64,000 nt of DNA from Devosia sp. A8/3-2 (GCA_025452255.1 CP104974.1:1958156-2022155), one strand, 5' to 3'; positions 34,983 through 44,712 are shown, counted from the first letter of the stretch. The notes: generated by a model not told the origin, from the letters alone. Numbers and translations: made by a program.

Positions 34983-35850
34983 GTGTCAGCAGAGCCATTC
35001 GTGCTCGACATCGGTCGGGCCAGCCTTGCCGGCATTGAAATGGGGGAGGGGCTTGCCGTCGTCTTCCTGCATGCGGGGGTGTGCGACAAGCGCATGTGGC
35101 TCAGCCAGATGGAGGCCGTGGCCGACGAGGGCTGGCACGCCATTGCCTATGACCGGCGCGGCTATGGCGAGACGGTTTCGGCAGACGAAGCCTTCAATCA
35201 TCTCGATGATCTGGAAGCGGTGCTCGATCGCCTTGGCGTTCATGCCGCCGTGCTGGTCGGCTGCTCCATGGGCGGGGGCCTCGCCGTCGATTTTGCGCTA
35301 CGCCATCCCGGCCGCGTTATTGGGCTCGTGCTGATCGGCACTTCGGTCACGGGTTCGCCCTGGACCGCCACCGATGTCGAGCGGATGATCGAGGCGGCCG
35401 AGGAAGATGCCTATGAACGCGCCGATTGGGACATGCTCAATCGCGTGCAGGCCCATGAATGGCTCGATGGCCCGCGCGCCCAGAGCGGGCGCGTCGGCGG
35501 CCCCGCACGCGAGCTCTTTCTCGACATGAATGCGCTGGCCCTCAACAAGCCGCCGCTGACGCTGGAAGAAGAGCGCCCCAGCGCTCGGCGCCGCGTGGCC
35601 GAGATCGGCGCGCCCACCCTGCTACTGGTGGGTGACGAGGATTTCACCGCCCTGATCGAGCGGCACGACTATCTCTCCGAAGAAATGCCAAATGCCTTTG
35701 CCGCCGTGCTGGAAGGGGTTGCCCACATCCCCAGCATCAGAACGCCTGGACTCGGTCAATTCCATGTTGCTGGAATTTCTCGATGCGATTGGCGGGGAGG
35801 GGGACGATGAGGGCGAGGAGCTAGACGAGGATGAGGCGGACGGGGAATAG
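34983..35850 (+). CDS. Alpha/beta hydrolase with acidic tail
   Basis: About 288 residues. GTG 34983 follows a GGAG site about 9 bases upstream. Oxyanion region VVFLHAGVCD, nucleophile elbow GCSMGGG (Ser), acid in VGDEDFT (Asp), His in EGVAHIPS: a complete triad. Substrate unknown; the closest look is to small esterases and 3-oxoadipate enol-lactonase-like hydrolases. A break at about 35739 (extra A at a C-G step) hides the end, which continues LDSVNSMLLEFLDAI into a very acidic tail (GEGDDEGEELDEDEADGE) to TAG 35848-35850. The acidic tail is unusual for the family. Confidence 0.85.
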
Positions 35851-35918
35851 CGCCCCCCGGAACATTGCCCCAGCTTCTCTGAATCATTGCCTCAGCTCGA
35901 TTTCACATCCTCCCACGA

Positions 35919-35996
35919 TGTCATTCCCGCGAAAGCGGAACCTCTGTTTTCTTCTGCTACATCCCGAAACGGAGGTTCCCGCTTCATGGAATGACA
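35919..35996. repeat. Palindromic intergenic element (TGTCATTCC type)
   Basis: A 78-base imperfect inverted repeat: TGTCATTCC...CGG-AACCTC at the left and GAGGTT-CCCG...GGAATGACA at the right. It occupies most of the 298-base gap between the hydrolase and the next gene; the remainder (35997-36148) shows nothing recognisable. A related TGTCATTCCGG sequence occurs at about 41577, so this looks like a dispersed element. Confidence 0.6.
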
Positions 35997-36148
35997 CTCG
36001 AGGGGAGCTGATCTAGCGCCTTCTCCTCACCCCTGAATCAAGCTGGCCGGACCACCGCCCGGCCATCTCATGTTCTGAATCATCTGCCTTCCAATATGAA
36101 TCCGCTGCCTATCAGCCTGATTCCGTCGTTGCGCCCAACCTGCTGATA

Positions 36149-36599
36149 TTAAACAGCAATAATGCTGTCCAAATGCCGGTCCAGTTGCGGCGTCGGCAGA
36201 TTTGTTAGGTCCTTGTCCAGTTCGGCCGGGATGGTTTTCTTCACCGCTGGCGTTATGGCCTTGCGGATTTCTGCCCAGCACGATTGGCGCTGCCGCGATC
36301 ACCAGCCGATCGTATTCGCCCTCCTGCCGCTTACGCTCGGAGCATGTGGGCCAGCGATTTGACGAAGACGGTTTCGCGATGCTCCACCGGGTCGGTCTTG
36401 GGCTGTATGGCGCTGCGGCCGTGACCGACCGATGAGTGGCTGCGGCCGGGCTTGTCGGTGACGATTTCCTGCGCCATCAGCGGGTCGATGGCGAAATCCA
36501 GCCCCTCCACTGGCGCAGTCCCTTGCCCGGTCCGGTATTCTCCAGCACGCGGGCCTGCGTGCCATCGGCGATCAGAATCCAGGTTACGGTCTTCTTCAT
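36149..36599 (-). CDS. Host attachment / baeRF-family protein
   Basis: Reconstructed protein of about 150 residues: starts MKKTVTWILIADGTQARVLE (ATG 36599), continues GLDFAIDPLMAQEIVTDKPG, RETVFVKSLAHMLERKRQEG, YDRLVIAAAPIVLGEIRKAI, and ends in DRHLDSIIAV at TAA 36149-36151. This is the small 'host attachment protein' family seen in rhizobia and other Proteobacteria, related to the eRF1-like baeRF group. Three or more indels (about 36518, 36346 and 36279) destroy the open frame. Molecular function is not established; the family name comes from a plant attachment phenotype. Divergent promoter not evident. Confidence 0.7.
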
Positions 36600-36714
36600 G
36601 GTCTGCTCCTCGTGTGGGTGGTCAATAAGGGAGCGACGCCTAGAGCCGCCCCTTGAGCAGAACGCCCCGGCACGCAAAAGGTTTGCCTCGCCCATCAGCT
36701 TTCACGTCGGGGCG

Positions 36715-37220
36715 CTATTGCTTGACGGCAGAATCCCAATGCTCGTCCGCCTTGCCGTCGACGATGCGCCGAGTGTCATACCGGGTCGTGGTATAGGTCT
36801 TGGTGGCGTCTCGGGGGTCTTTCTCGGTGCGCACTGTCGCAACGGTCACCAGATCACCCTCGGCACTCACGAATACCACCGGGGTTTTCAGAGTTTCCGG
36901 AATTGGCGTGGGCTGCAGCTTCAGCACTTCGGTGAAGAACCTGACCACCGTGTCCCGGCCTGACGGCACGTTGGGATTATGCTGGATGTAACGTTCAGTC
37001 AGGAATTGGTCCGCCTTGTCCCAATTGTTGGCTTCCAACAGGTCGCGCATGATGTGGTAGACCACCTGCTTGTTGGCGTTCAGCAGCGGATCGGGACTGG
37101 TGAACAGCGCTTCTTTGTTGGGCGCCGCAACGACCGCCTCCGGGCTTGCGCCACCGACATCATCGGCGCGCTCAAGGCCACCATCACAGCCACCGGGGCT
37201 CCAGCGAACTTGTTCGGCAT
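36715..37220 (-). CDS. Exported SnoaL-like (NTF2-fold) protein
   Basis: About 168 residues. ATG 37220 has AAGGAG seven bases upstream. A signal peptide (FAGAPVAVMVALSAPMMSVA) precedes the mature part; a break at about 37141 (CCAGG read as CCGG) lies just after the cleavage site. The domain reads as a SnoaL-like cone fold: NWDKADQFLTERYIQHNPNV, VVRFFTEVLKLQP, GDLVTVATVRTEKDP, YDTRRIVDGKADEHWDS. Such proteins are often annotated 'polyketide cyclase', but no catalytic role can be assigned. Confidence 0.75.
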
Positions 37221-37340
37221 TATCGTCTCCTTGTGATGCCCTTCCGGGGCGGGTGGGGGCTAGGCTCGGCAAGATATGGGGCGCCAAAAATGGCCACAAG
37301 GAGGAACCAGGTGCACCCGTAGGCACGGCCGAGTGACCAC

Positions 37341-38252
37341 CTAAGCCGCCCGCGCCGCCTGGCCTGCGCGGGTCTCGTGGATGATCCCGGCGATCTGCGC
37401 AAACGTGTCGGCAAAAGGCGTCGCTTCCCGCCACACCAGCGACAGCCGCCTTCCGGCGCCGGGCGACACCAATTGGTGGATGGCGATGCGCGGATCGGTC
37501 GCCTCCTTGCGCAGCGCGATCTGGGGCAGCAGCGTCACGCCCTGACCATTGGCCACGAATTCCACGATGGTCGACAGCGACGTTGCGGCAAAGGTGCGGG
37601 CCGATGGATCGCTGTCCAGCCGGCAGGCGGCAATGGTCTGGTCGCGGAAGCAATGGCCCTCGTCGAGCAGCAGGATGCGCTCCGGCGCCAGCGTCGAGAG
37701 AGCCACCGGCGCCGCCGTTTTCTCGTCCCGGCTGGTCGCCAGCACAAAGGGATCGTCGAACAGCGCCGCGCTGGTCAACTTGGGCCCATGGTCGGGCGCA
37801 TCCGTACCGATCAGCGCGATGTCCAGACTCCCATCCACCAGTCCGGCAATCAGCGCCTCGGTGCGGTTCTCGCTCACGGCGAAATCCAGCCCCGGCAAGC
37901 CCGCCGTCAGCGCCGGAAAAATCTCGGGCAGCAGATAGGGCGCCACCGTCGGAATCAGCCCGAACCGAATGGGCCGCTCGGGATTGCCCGCCTGTCCAAT
38001 GGCAAAGGCGGCCGGGGCGTCGGCGCCGTCAACAACCCGTCGTGCGCGCTCGATAAACTCCCGCCCAAACGGCGTCGGCCGCACCGCACGGTTGAGGCGA
38101 TCAAACAGTGGGGTGCCGCAGAATTCCTCAATGGCTCGGATCTGCTGGCTCAGCGCCGGCTGGCTGATATTGCAGGCTGTTGCCGCGCGGCCGAAATGGT
38201 TGGTTTCGGCCACGGCAATGGCATAGCGCAGCTGTTTGAGGGTCAAGCTCAT
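37341..38252 (-). CDS. oxyR: Hydrogen peroxide-inducible LysR regulator OxyR
   Basis: Intact, 303 residues. N-terminal winged HTH (LKQLRYAIAVAETNHFGRAA; SQPALSQQIRAIEEF) and a C-terminal sensor domain that carries the redox cysteines in EGHCFRDQTIAAC, the spacing and context of OxyR Cys199/Cys208. In the family, peroxide forms the disulfide and switches the protein to activator of catalase genes. Divergent from katA with a 103-base intergenic region, the classical arrangement. Confidence 0.93.
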   Translation of the reverse strand: MSLTLKQLRYAIAVAETNHFGRAATACNISQPALSQQIRAIEEFCGTPLFDRLNRAVRPTPFGREFIERARRVVDGADAPAAFAIGQAGNPERPIRFGLIPTVAPYLLPEIFPALTAGLPGLDFAVSENRTEALIAGLVDGSLDIALIGTDAPDHGPKLTSAALFDDPFVLATSRDEKTAAPVALSTLAPERILLLDEGHCFRDQTIAACRLDSDPSARTFAATSLSTIVEFVANGQGVTLLPQIALRKEATDPRIAIHQLVSPGAGRRLSLVWREATPFADTFAQIAGIIHETRAGQAARAA

Positions 38253-38269
38253 GATAGGCTCAGCTTATC
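38253..38269. promoter_or_regulatory. Candidate OxyR binding half-site in the oxyR-katA region
   Basis: GATAG-N7-TTATC immediately upstream of the oxyR start resembles one ATAG-N7-CTAT half of the OxyR consensus, with one mismatch. Further ATC/CTAATC elements follow at similar spacing up to about 38300, but the second half is weak. Confidence 0.4.
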
Positions 38270-38355
38270 ACAATAAAAGGATCAATCAATTTGCCTAATC
38301 GACGCTAAAGGGGCAAAACCACCTCAGTTTGGAATTATTCCGGGAGATTGCAGCA

Positions 38356-39857
38356 ATGATCGATAAACCCCGCCTCACCACCAGTGCCGGCGCGCCCGTC
38401 TCGGACAACCAGAATGTCGAGACTGCCGGCGCCTGCGGCCCCGTCCTGCTGCAGGATTATCAGCTGCTCGAAAAGCTCGCGCACCAGAATCGTGAGCGCA
38501 TTCCCGAGCGCGTTGTGCATGCCAAGGGTTGGGGTGCGTTCGGCACGCTGACCATCACCAATGACATTTCCAAATACACCATCGCCAAGGTGTTCGGCGA
38601 AGTCGGCAAGAAGACGGACCTGCTGATCCGCTTTTCCACCGTGGCTGGCGAGATGGGCGCGGCCGATGCCGAGCGCGACGTGCGCGGCTTCTCCTTCAAA
38701 TTCTATACCGATGAAGGCAATTGGGACTCGGTGGGCAACAATACCCCGGTGTTCTTCGTGCGCGATCCGCTGAAATTCCCCGATTTCATCCACACCCAGA
38801 AGCGCCACCCCAAGACCAATCTGCGCTCCAAGACCGCCATGTGGGATTTCTGGAGCCAGAGCCCGGAATCGCTGCATCAGGTCACGACCCTGTTCAGTGA
38901 TCGTGGCCTGCCGGTCGCCCCGATGTATATGAACGGCTATGGCAGCCACACCTATTCGTTCTGGAATGCCGAAGGCGAGCGTTTCTGGGTGAAGTTCCAC
39001 TTCAAGACCCTGCAAGGCCACAAGCACTACACCAATGCCGAAGCCGAAAAGATCATCGGCCAGAGCCGCGAAACCTATCAGGAAGAGCTGTTCGGCGGCA
39101 TTGAACGCGGCGAGTTCCCGCGCTGGCGCATGGAAGTGCAGATCATGCCCGAGGCCGATGCGGACAAGACCGCGTATAATCCGTCTCGATCTGACCAAGG
39201 TCTGGCCGCATGCCGATTATCCGCCGATCGAAGTCGGCATTGTCGAGCTGAACCGCAACGCCGACAATTACTTCGCCCAGATCGAGCAGGCGGCCTTCTC
39301 GCCCTCCAACAAGGTGCCCGGCATCGGTTACTCGCCCGACAAGATGCTGCAGGCCCGCGTCTTCTCCTATGCCGACGCCCACCGCTATCGTCTGGGCACG
39401 CATTATGAATCGATCCCGGTCAACCAGCCCAAGTCGCCGGTGCATCACTATCACCGCGACGGGCAGATGAATGTCTATGGCGGCATCAAGACCGGCCATC
39501 CCGATGCCTATTACGAGCCCAATTCGTTTGGCGGCCCGGTGGAAGACAAGTCGGTCAAGGAGCCGCCGCTGCGCATCGTGGGCGATGCCGACCGGTATAA
39601 TCACCGCGACGGCAATGACGATTACGGCCAGCCGCGTGCGCTGTTCAATCTGTTCGATGATGCCCAGAAGGGGCGTCTCTTCGATTCAATCTCGCCGCCG
39701 CCATGGATGGCGTTCCTGACGAGATCATCGAGCGCCAGTTGGCCCATTTCCACCTGATCGACCCGGCCTACGCCCGGGGCATCCGCGCCGCCCGCGCGGC
39801 GCTGACCGGTCAGGCCAAGGACGCCATCTCCGACCGGGAAGCGCCGCGGCCGAATAG
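38356..39857 (+). CDS. katA: Heme catalase KatA (monofunctional, small subunit)
   Basis: Decomposes hydrogen peroxide. About 500 residues, typical of small-subunit catalases. Distal His in [13 protein letters not shown], Asn in [13 protein letters not shown], proximal heme Tyr in [18 protein letters not shown] 38356 with GGGAG upstream. Breaks at about 39183 (extra base in TTCGAT), about 39692, and probably one near 39843; correcting the last gives a stop TAG at 39855-39857 just before the terminator, instead of a read-through. Divergent from oxyR, so peroxide control is expected. Confidence 0.93.
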
Positions 39858-39869
39858 GCTCCAAACAAT

Positions 39870-39894
39870 AAGGCCGGTCCCCGGGACCGGCCTT
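39870..39894. terminator. Terminator hairpin between katA and the convergent small gene
   Basis: AAGGCCGGTCC / GGACCGGCCTT, an 11-bp perfect stem with a three-base loop. The A-start and T-end suit termination from both convergent genes. Confidence 0.65.
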
Positions 39895-39900
39895 GTCACA

Positions 39901-40251
39901 TCAGGCCTTGCAGCGTTTGTAGACGTCGGGCTTTCCGCCCATGCCGTAGCCTTCGCCATTGTGCAGCAGGATATCCCGGGTGGGGTCGTATTCGAAATTG
40001 TCAACGACACCTTCCTCGCTCCAATGGATGGCGCCGTTACCCGATGGGCTATCGTCCGGGTAAAATTCGACGGCCTCGCCCTTTTGTGCGCCGAAGCTGA
40101 GCGTGCCCGCCTCGATATGGATGGAATCGTCGGCCTTGTCGCAGGCGCCTTCCAACGCCCAGTGGCCGTGCAGGTTGGCAGGTACTTCATCCGCGAAAAC
40201 CGGGGTGATGCTGAAGGCGGCAATGATGCTCGTAATTGCGAGAATACGCAT
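39901..40251 (-). CDS. Small exported protein, unknown function
   Basis: Intact, 116 residues. Signal peptide MRILAITSIIAAFSITPVFA, then a compact domain containing HGHWALEGACDKADDSIHIE and a C-terminal GKPDVYKRCKA. The two Cys could form a single disulfide. Its pattern (GxWAxxxxxCxxxD, beta-rich) resembles lipocalin-like or 'DUF' periplasmic proteins, but I cannot name a family. Convergent with katA. Confidence 0.7.
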   Translation of the reverse strand: MRILAITSIIAAFSITPVFADEVPANLHGHWALEGACDKADDSIHIEAGTLSFGAQKGEAVEFYPDDSPSGNGAIHWSEEGVVDNFEYDPTRDILLHNGEGYGMGGKPDVYKRCKA

Positions 40252-40415
40252 GAGGTCCTCCGTTCATACCGCCGCATCCAACCACCGGCGGCGGTAACGG
40301 GCAAGTGATCGCTTAAAATTTGAATCAAATCCGTCCTGACACCTTCAGCCCGCGCAAGAACCTGCCGGTCCAGTGTGCCGCTGGTGAATTTATGCGGCAG
40401 GAGCCGGGGAACGTT

Positions 40416-41540
40416 ATGACCGAACTTGACCAAGGCCAGCGGGCGTTTTCGAGCTTTCGAGTGCTGAACGGCGAGAACGATCACGCCGAACGCGAGCAGC
40501 TCTTCCGCAATATGGCGCAATTGTTCAGCTATGTGTCGGACCGGTGCGACGACGAGCAGGTCGCCCAATATGACGAGGTGCTGTGCCAGCTGGCCGAACT
40601 GGTCGAGGTCGAAGCCCGCATTCATGTCGCCAAGCTCCCGGCTCCGCTGGAACGCGCACCCGGCACGGTCGTGGTCAAGCTCGCCAATGACGATATCGAA
40701 GTGGCCAAGCCGCTGCTCGAATTCTCCAATGTGCTGTCCGATGACGATCTGATCGACATTATCGGCAAGCAGAGCGAAGAGCATCGCGTCGCCATTGCCG
40801 GCCGTACCAATGTGCCCGAGCGGGTGGGCGAGGCGATCGTGGAGCACGGCGCCAAATCCTCGATTACCCGCCTCGTGCGCAATACCAATGCCGAATTCGA
40901 CAAGGCGACGCTGGAAAAGCTGGTCGCCCGCGCCCATGCCGATGCCGAAATCGCCGCCGATCTGCGTGGCCGGCCCGAACTCGATTGGGGTTCTTTGCGC
41001 GGAGAGATCGACAGCGTCGCCAGCAAGGTTCTCGAGACCCCGGACGAAGACAAGTCGCTCGATCCGGTCGCCGCCGGCAAGGTCAATGCCGTGGTCTACA
41101 ATCGCATGCGCAACCGCGCCGGCTTTTCGGCCAATGAGTGGAAAGTGGCCTATAATCAGGTCAAGGCGCTCAGCGACCGCAAGCAGCTCGACGACCGTGC
41201 TTTGGCCCGTTTCGCCCGTTTCGGCTATGGCCACCACGCCGCTGCCGCCCTCACCGTGGTGCTGCGCGTCAGCCCCGAAGTCTTCGTCAAATGGCTGGCC
41301 AGCCGAGACTATGTCGCCATCACCGTCGCCCTGCGCGCCGCTGGCCTCACGCCTGAACTGTTCGAAGCCATCGTTGCCACCCTGCCATGGCGCGATCTGC
41401 CCTCGCAGGCCGACAAGACCATGGTTAAATCCCGTTTCGAGGCCCTCGACCGCGAAGAAGCCGCCGGCATTTTCGAACTCTGGCGCGCCCACTCCTTCCG
41501 CAAACGCGCCGCCAGCGACGACCGCGCCAACGTGGCGTAA
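40416..41540 (+). CDS. DUF2336 domain protein
   Basis: Intact, 374 residues, cytoplasmic, helix-rich, acidic N-terminus. HEAT-like helices follow one another (LLEFSNVLSDDDLIDIIGKQ; RVAIAGRTNVPERVGEAIVE; LARFARFGYGHHAAAALTVV). This matches the alphaproteobacterial DUF2336 family, whose role is unknown. ATG 40416 has a CGGGGA site at suitable distance and is preferred over the upstream TTG 40320. It ends about 250 bases before the next operator; that gap holds palindromic repeats. Confidence 0.8.
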   Translation: MTELDQGQRAFSSFRVLNGENDHAEREQLFRNMAQLFSYVSDRCDDEQVAQYDEVLCQLAELVEVEARIHVAKLPAPLERAPGTVVVKLANDDIEVAKPLLEFSNVLSDDDLIDIIGKQSEEHRVAIAGRTNVPERVGEAIVEHGAKSSITRLVRNTNAEFDKATLEKLVARAHADAEIAADLRGRPELDWGSLRGEIDSVASKVLETPDEDKSLDPVAAGKVNAVVYNRMRNRAGFSANEWKVAYNQVKALSDRKQLDDRALARFARFGYGHHAAAALTVVLRVSPEVFVKWLASRDYVAITVALRAAGLTPELFEAIVATLPWRDLPSQADKTMVKSRFEALDREEAAGIFELWRAHSFRKRAASDDRANVA

Positions 41541-41576
41541 GGGGCAAAGGCCTACCAAGCTGCCACCACCCACGGT

Positions 41577-41602
41577 GTCATTCCGGCGCAGGCCGGAATC
41601 CA
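41577..41602. repeat. Short TGTCATTCCGG palindrome
   Basis: TGTCATTCCGGCgcagGCCGGAATCC forms a compact inverted repeat (ATTCCGGC/GCCGGAAT). Its left end matches the element at 35919. It lies in the non-coding gap after the DUF2336 gene. Confidence 0.5.
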
Positions 41603-41664
41603 TGCTGAAGGCCGTCCCGGCGCTGGATGCTCTCGGATTACCCACCTGTCTCGCCTCCCCACCG

Positions 41665-41758
41665 CAGCCTCCCTCGGGCTTGACCCGAGGCCGCTTGCTA
41701 TGGGCACAGGCGTCGGTGCGGAACCGGAAGACCCTCGGGTCAAGCCTGAGGGAGGCCG
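41665..41758. repeat. Dispersed palindromic repeat, copy A (CCCTCGGG type)
   Basis: CCTCCCTCGGGCTTGACCCG near 41669 is mirrored by CCTCGGGTCAAGCCTGAGGG near 41733, separated by about 40 bases. The same arms, in the same order and spacing, recur at 45970-46064, so this is an interspersed intergenic repeat of roughly 95 bases. Confidence 0.65.
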
Positions 41759-41793
41759 CGGTGACGATCCCCCTAGACCTCCACTCCAAATCG

Positions 41794-41815
41794 GATATAA
41801 AGACATCTTTATATC
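41794..41815. promoter_or_regulatory. Perfect palindromic operator upstream of the ArsR-methyltransferase gene
   Basis: GATATAAAGA-ca-TCTTTATATC, a perfect 10+10 dyad ending 12 bases before the regulator ATG at 41828. AT-rich dyads of this form are characteristic of ArsR-family sites controlling methionine-cycle genes in alphaproteobacteria (SahR regulon, as I recall). Autoregulation of the regulator-metF operon is the natural reading. Confidence 0.75.
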
Positions 41816-41827
41816 TCATGAGGTGTG

Positions 41828-42779
41828 ATGGCTGAGCTGGCGACATTGGTGGGGGTGCTGAAGGCGGCGGGTGAGGGGACCCGGTTGCGCCTGTTGGCAT
41901 TGCTGGCCGATGGCGACCATTCGGTCAAGGATCTGACGGAAATTCTCCGGCAAAGTCAGCCCCGTGTCTCGCGCCATCTCAAGCTGTTGGCCGATGCCGG
42001 GCTGATCGAGCGCAATGCCGAAGGCGCTCGGGCCTATTATGGCTCGGCGCAGTCCGGCGATGGCGCGGCGCTGGCGCAATGGGCCATTGAACGGCTCGAT
42101 GCCAGCGATCCCGAACGCCGCCGCGATATCGAGCGGCAGGTGGCGGTGCGCGCTGCCCATCAGGCGTTGGCCGCCGAATATTTCGCCAAGGTCGCTGGCA
42201 GCTGGGACTTGCTGAAGACCCTCCATGTGCCCGAAGAGGCGGTTGAAGCCGCCATTGTTGAGGCCCCGGACGGCCGCTCGGTGAACCTCCCGGTCGATCT
42301 GGGCACCGGCACTGGCCGCATGCTCGAACTGCTCGCCAATTTCTATAAGCGCGGCATCGGTATCGATTCCAGCCGCGAAATGCTGGCCGTCGCCCGTTCC
42401 TGCCTCGGCTGCGGCCGGTCTGGGCCATGCCCGAGTCCGATTGGGCGATATTGCCGATCTGGATACCGCAACCGGCTCGGCCGATGTGATCGTGATCCAT
42501 CAGGTGCTGCATTATTTCGACGATCCGGGCCGCATGCTGGCGCAGGCGAGACGCCTGCTCAAAGCCGGTGGCGAGATGCTGATCGTGGATTTCGCCCCGC
42601 ATGATTTCGAATTCCTGCGCACTGAGCATGCCCATCGGCGGCTTGGCCTGTCGCAGGCGCAAATGAGCCTTTGGGCCGCTGCCGCGGGCCTTTCGGTCGA
42701 GGCGGTGCGCGAATTTCCCGGCGAGAATGGTGACAATGGCTTGACGGTCTGCCTCTGGCGCCTCAGCGACAAGACTTGA
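41828..42779 (+). CDS. ArsR-family regulator fused to SAM-dependent methyltransferase-like domain (SahR-like)
   Basis: About 316 residues. Residues 10-90: ArsR winged HTH (GTRLRLLALLADGDHSVKDL; RVSRHLKLLADAGLIERN). Residues 150-310: class I methyltransferase fold with the SAM loop VDLGTGTGRMLELL, then VIHQVLHYFDDPGRMLAQA and VDFAPHDFEFLRTEHAHRRL. In the SahR family this domain senses S-adenosylhomocysteine and controls methionine-cycle genes; metF follows directly. A break at about 42414 (CCTGG read as CCTCGG). Residues near GARAYYGS were probably GAWAYYGL originally (two CCTGG to CTCGG changes). The gene name sahR is likely but not proven. Confidence 0.85.
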
Positions 42780-43685
42780 ATGGATACCAAGATGATCGAT
42801 GACAATGCGCGCCAGCCGGAAAATTGCCGAGCAGCGCCCGGACCTGCAGCTCTCCTTCGAGTTCTTCCCGCCCAAGACCGACGCGATGGAAGAGCGCTTC
42901 TGGGACTCCATCCACAAGCTCGCCCCGCTGCAGCCGCGTTTCGTTTCGGTAACTTATGGCGCCGGCGGCTCCACCCGCGAGCGCACGTTGCGCATGGTGT
43001 CCTCGGTGAAAACCGACACCGGCGTCGACGCCGCGGCGCACCTCACCTGCGTCGGCTCTACCCACGATGAAGTTGACACGGTCGTGCGCGGTTATCAGGA
43101 AGCGGAATCAACCGCATCGTCGCTCTGCGCGGCGATCCGCCGGAGGGCGTCGGCCAGCCATTTACGCCGCATCCGGAGGGTTATCAGAACGCTGCCGACC
43201 TCGTTGCGGGCATCCGCAAGATTGGCGATTTCGACATTTCGGTCGCCGCTTACCCCGAAAAGCACCCGCAAAGTGCCGATTGGCAGGCCGATATCGATAA
43301 TTTGAAGCGCAAGCTCGATGCCGGCGCCAGTCGCGCCATCACGCAGATGTTTTTCTCCAATGCCGATTACTTGCGCTACGTCGATCGTGCCCGCGCCGCC
43401 GGCATTACCGCGCCGATCGTGCCCGGCATCCAGCCGATCCACAGCTTCAAGCAGATTTCCAACTTCGCATCCCGTTGTGGCGCCTCGATTCCGGCTCGGC
43501 TGGCCGAGCGCTTCGCCGGTCTGGACGAAGACCCGGAAACCCACGCTTTGGTCGCCTCGGCAGTCGCCGCCGAGCAGGTGATCGAGCTGCTGGATGAGGG
43601 CGTCACCGAATTCCACATCTATACGATGAACCGCTCGAACTCGGCTCTGGCGCTTGCCCGCATTCTTGGACGGCGGCCGGATTAA
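42780..43685 (+). CDS. metF: Methylenetetrahydrofolate reductase
   Basis: Reduces 5,10-methylene-THF to 5-methyl-THF for methionine synthesis, FAD-dependent. About 303 residues. ATG 42780 directly abuts the upstream stop (TGAATG); a lost GC at about 42808 breaks the frame early, so a naive start would be 42799. Motifs: LSFEFFPPKTD, FVSVTYGAGGSTRERT, HLTCVGST, ALRGDPPEG, ITQMFFSNADYLRYV and FHIYTMNRSN. A second break near 43108 is a lost G. PAWLAERF reads PARLAERF near 43490 (CCTGG to CTCGG). Operon partner of the SAM-domain regulator. Confidence 0.94.
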
Positions 43686-43873
43686 CCTTGCATTTACCAT
43701 GATCTGGTGCCATCAGGTCGCCGCCCGCGGGTCGGTGGCCTGAAAAAGCGTCATTCAGGTCCCATTCAGCTTGCGGGCTACATTGAGACGGAGCAGGGCG
43801 GTTCCATAAAACCGCCATCAATTCCGGCTCTTTCCCTCTGCGGAGGGCGAAGCAAATCGGGACGTGAAAGACC

Positions 43874-44665
43874 ATGCAGATCGATCGCCGCATTACCAAT
43901 GGCTCGGCTCGGGCCGGTGCCCTTCTCGTCGTTGGCATTCCAGCTGCGGACTTGCTCTCCGCGCAGTTCTCGGGCAATAGCCCGACAGCGCAGGTCGCCG
44001 TCATCGAGCCGGTTGCGCCAGTGCCCGCGCCGGCCTCGCAGCGCCCGGACGAGCCGGTCAAAGTGGCCGAGGCGGACCCGGCCAATCCTGCCACCCCAGC
44101 GCCAGCGGCAGCCGCCAATCCGGCCGATCCGCTCAATTCCTATCTGCAATCGGGCAAGAAGCTGCCCAGCTATATCACTGGTGGTACAGCAGAAACCGCT
44201 CCGGCTGCGGTAGCGCCGACACCCGCTCCGGCAGTGCCAGCGCCCGCCACTGCCACGGCAGAGCCAGCCCGCCCACCGATCGCAAATCCGGCTGCTCCGG
44301 CGCCCGTTGCGACCGATCCGGTGCAGGTGGCCTCGCTGCCATCCGACAAGATCGCGCCGATGCCTATGCCGCTGTCCATGCGGCCCAAGCCGGTTGCCGT
44401 TCGTGCCCCCTTGCCCTCCGAACAGGTCATTATCCCACCGTCCGTCAGCCGCAATGCGCCCCTGGCTGCCGTCACCGCCGATGACCTACGGGATTGGGAA
44501 AGCGGCCCGCTTTCCGAATTCCTCGCCAATCGCCAACAGCAGGCCGAGGCCCTGCAGGATTACCGCCCGGGCGGATTTTATTTCGATGAAGCGCCGCCCC
44601 CCGAGGTCTATGACCGCTATGTGGGGCCGATCGATCCGCCGATTTTCTTGCCATTCATCAATTGA
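43874..44665 (+). CDS. Pro/Ala-rich membrane-anchored protein, unknown
   Basis: Intact frame of 263 residues. After MQIDRRITNG a hydrophobic segment follows; as written it contains GSARAGALLVVGIPAAD, but two CCTGG-to-CTCGG changes suggest GLAWAGALLVVGIPAAD, a better membrane anchor or signal. Residues 45-190 are a low-complexity Pro/Ala/Val linker (PAPAAAANPADPLN; APTPAPAVPAPATATAEP). The C-terminal 70 residues are more ordered (AVTADDLRDWESGPLSEFLA; YVGPIDPPIFLPFIN). Probably a periplasm-spanning or cell-envelope protein. No family recognised. Upstream gap of 188 bases holds a GGCGGTT/AACCGCC hairpin at 43797-43816 but no other clear element. Confidence 0.7.
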   Translation: MQIDRRITNGSARAGALLVVGIPAADLLSAQFSGNSPTAQVAVIEPVAPVPAPASQRPDEPVKVAEADPANPATPAPAAAANPADPLNSYLQSGKKLPSYITGGTAETAPAAVAPTPAPAVPAPATATAEPARPPIANPAAPAPVATDPVQVASLPSDKIAPMPMPLSMRPKPVAVRAPLPSEQVIIPPSVSRNAPLAAVTADDLRDWESGPLSEFLANRQQQAEALQDYRPGGFYFDEAPPPEVYDRYVGPIDPPIFLPFIN

Positions 44666-44712
44666 TGTAAGCTGCCATGCGCGCCCGGCAATGGACCGGA
44701 CGCGCTGCAAGG

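Noticed and set aside
39810..41900. A 696-codon open frame on the minus strand opposite the DUF2336 gene
   Set aside because: It is antisense to a well-supported gene, spans intergenic repeats and shows no conserved domain. High GC content makes such long shadow frames common.
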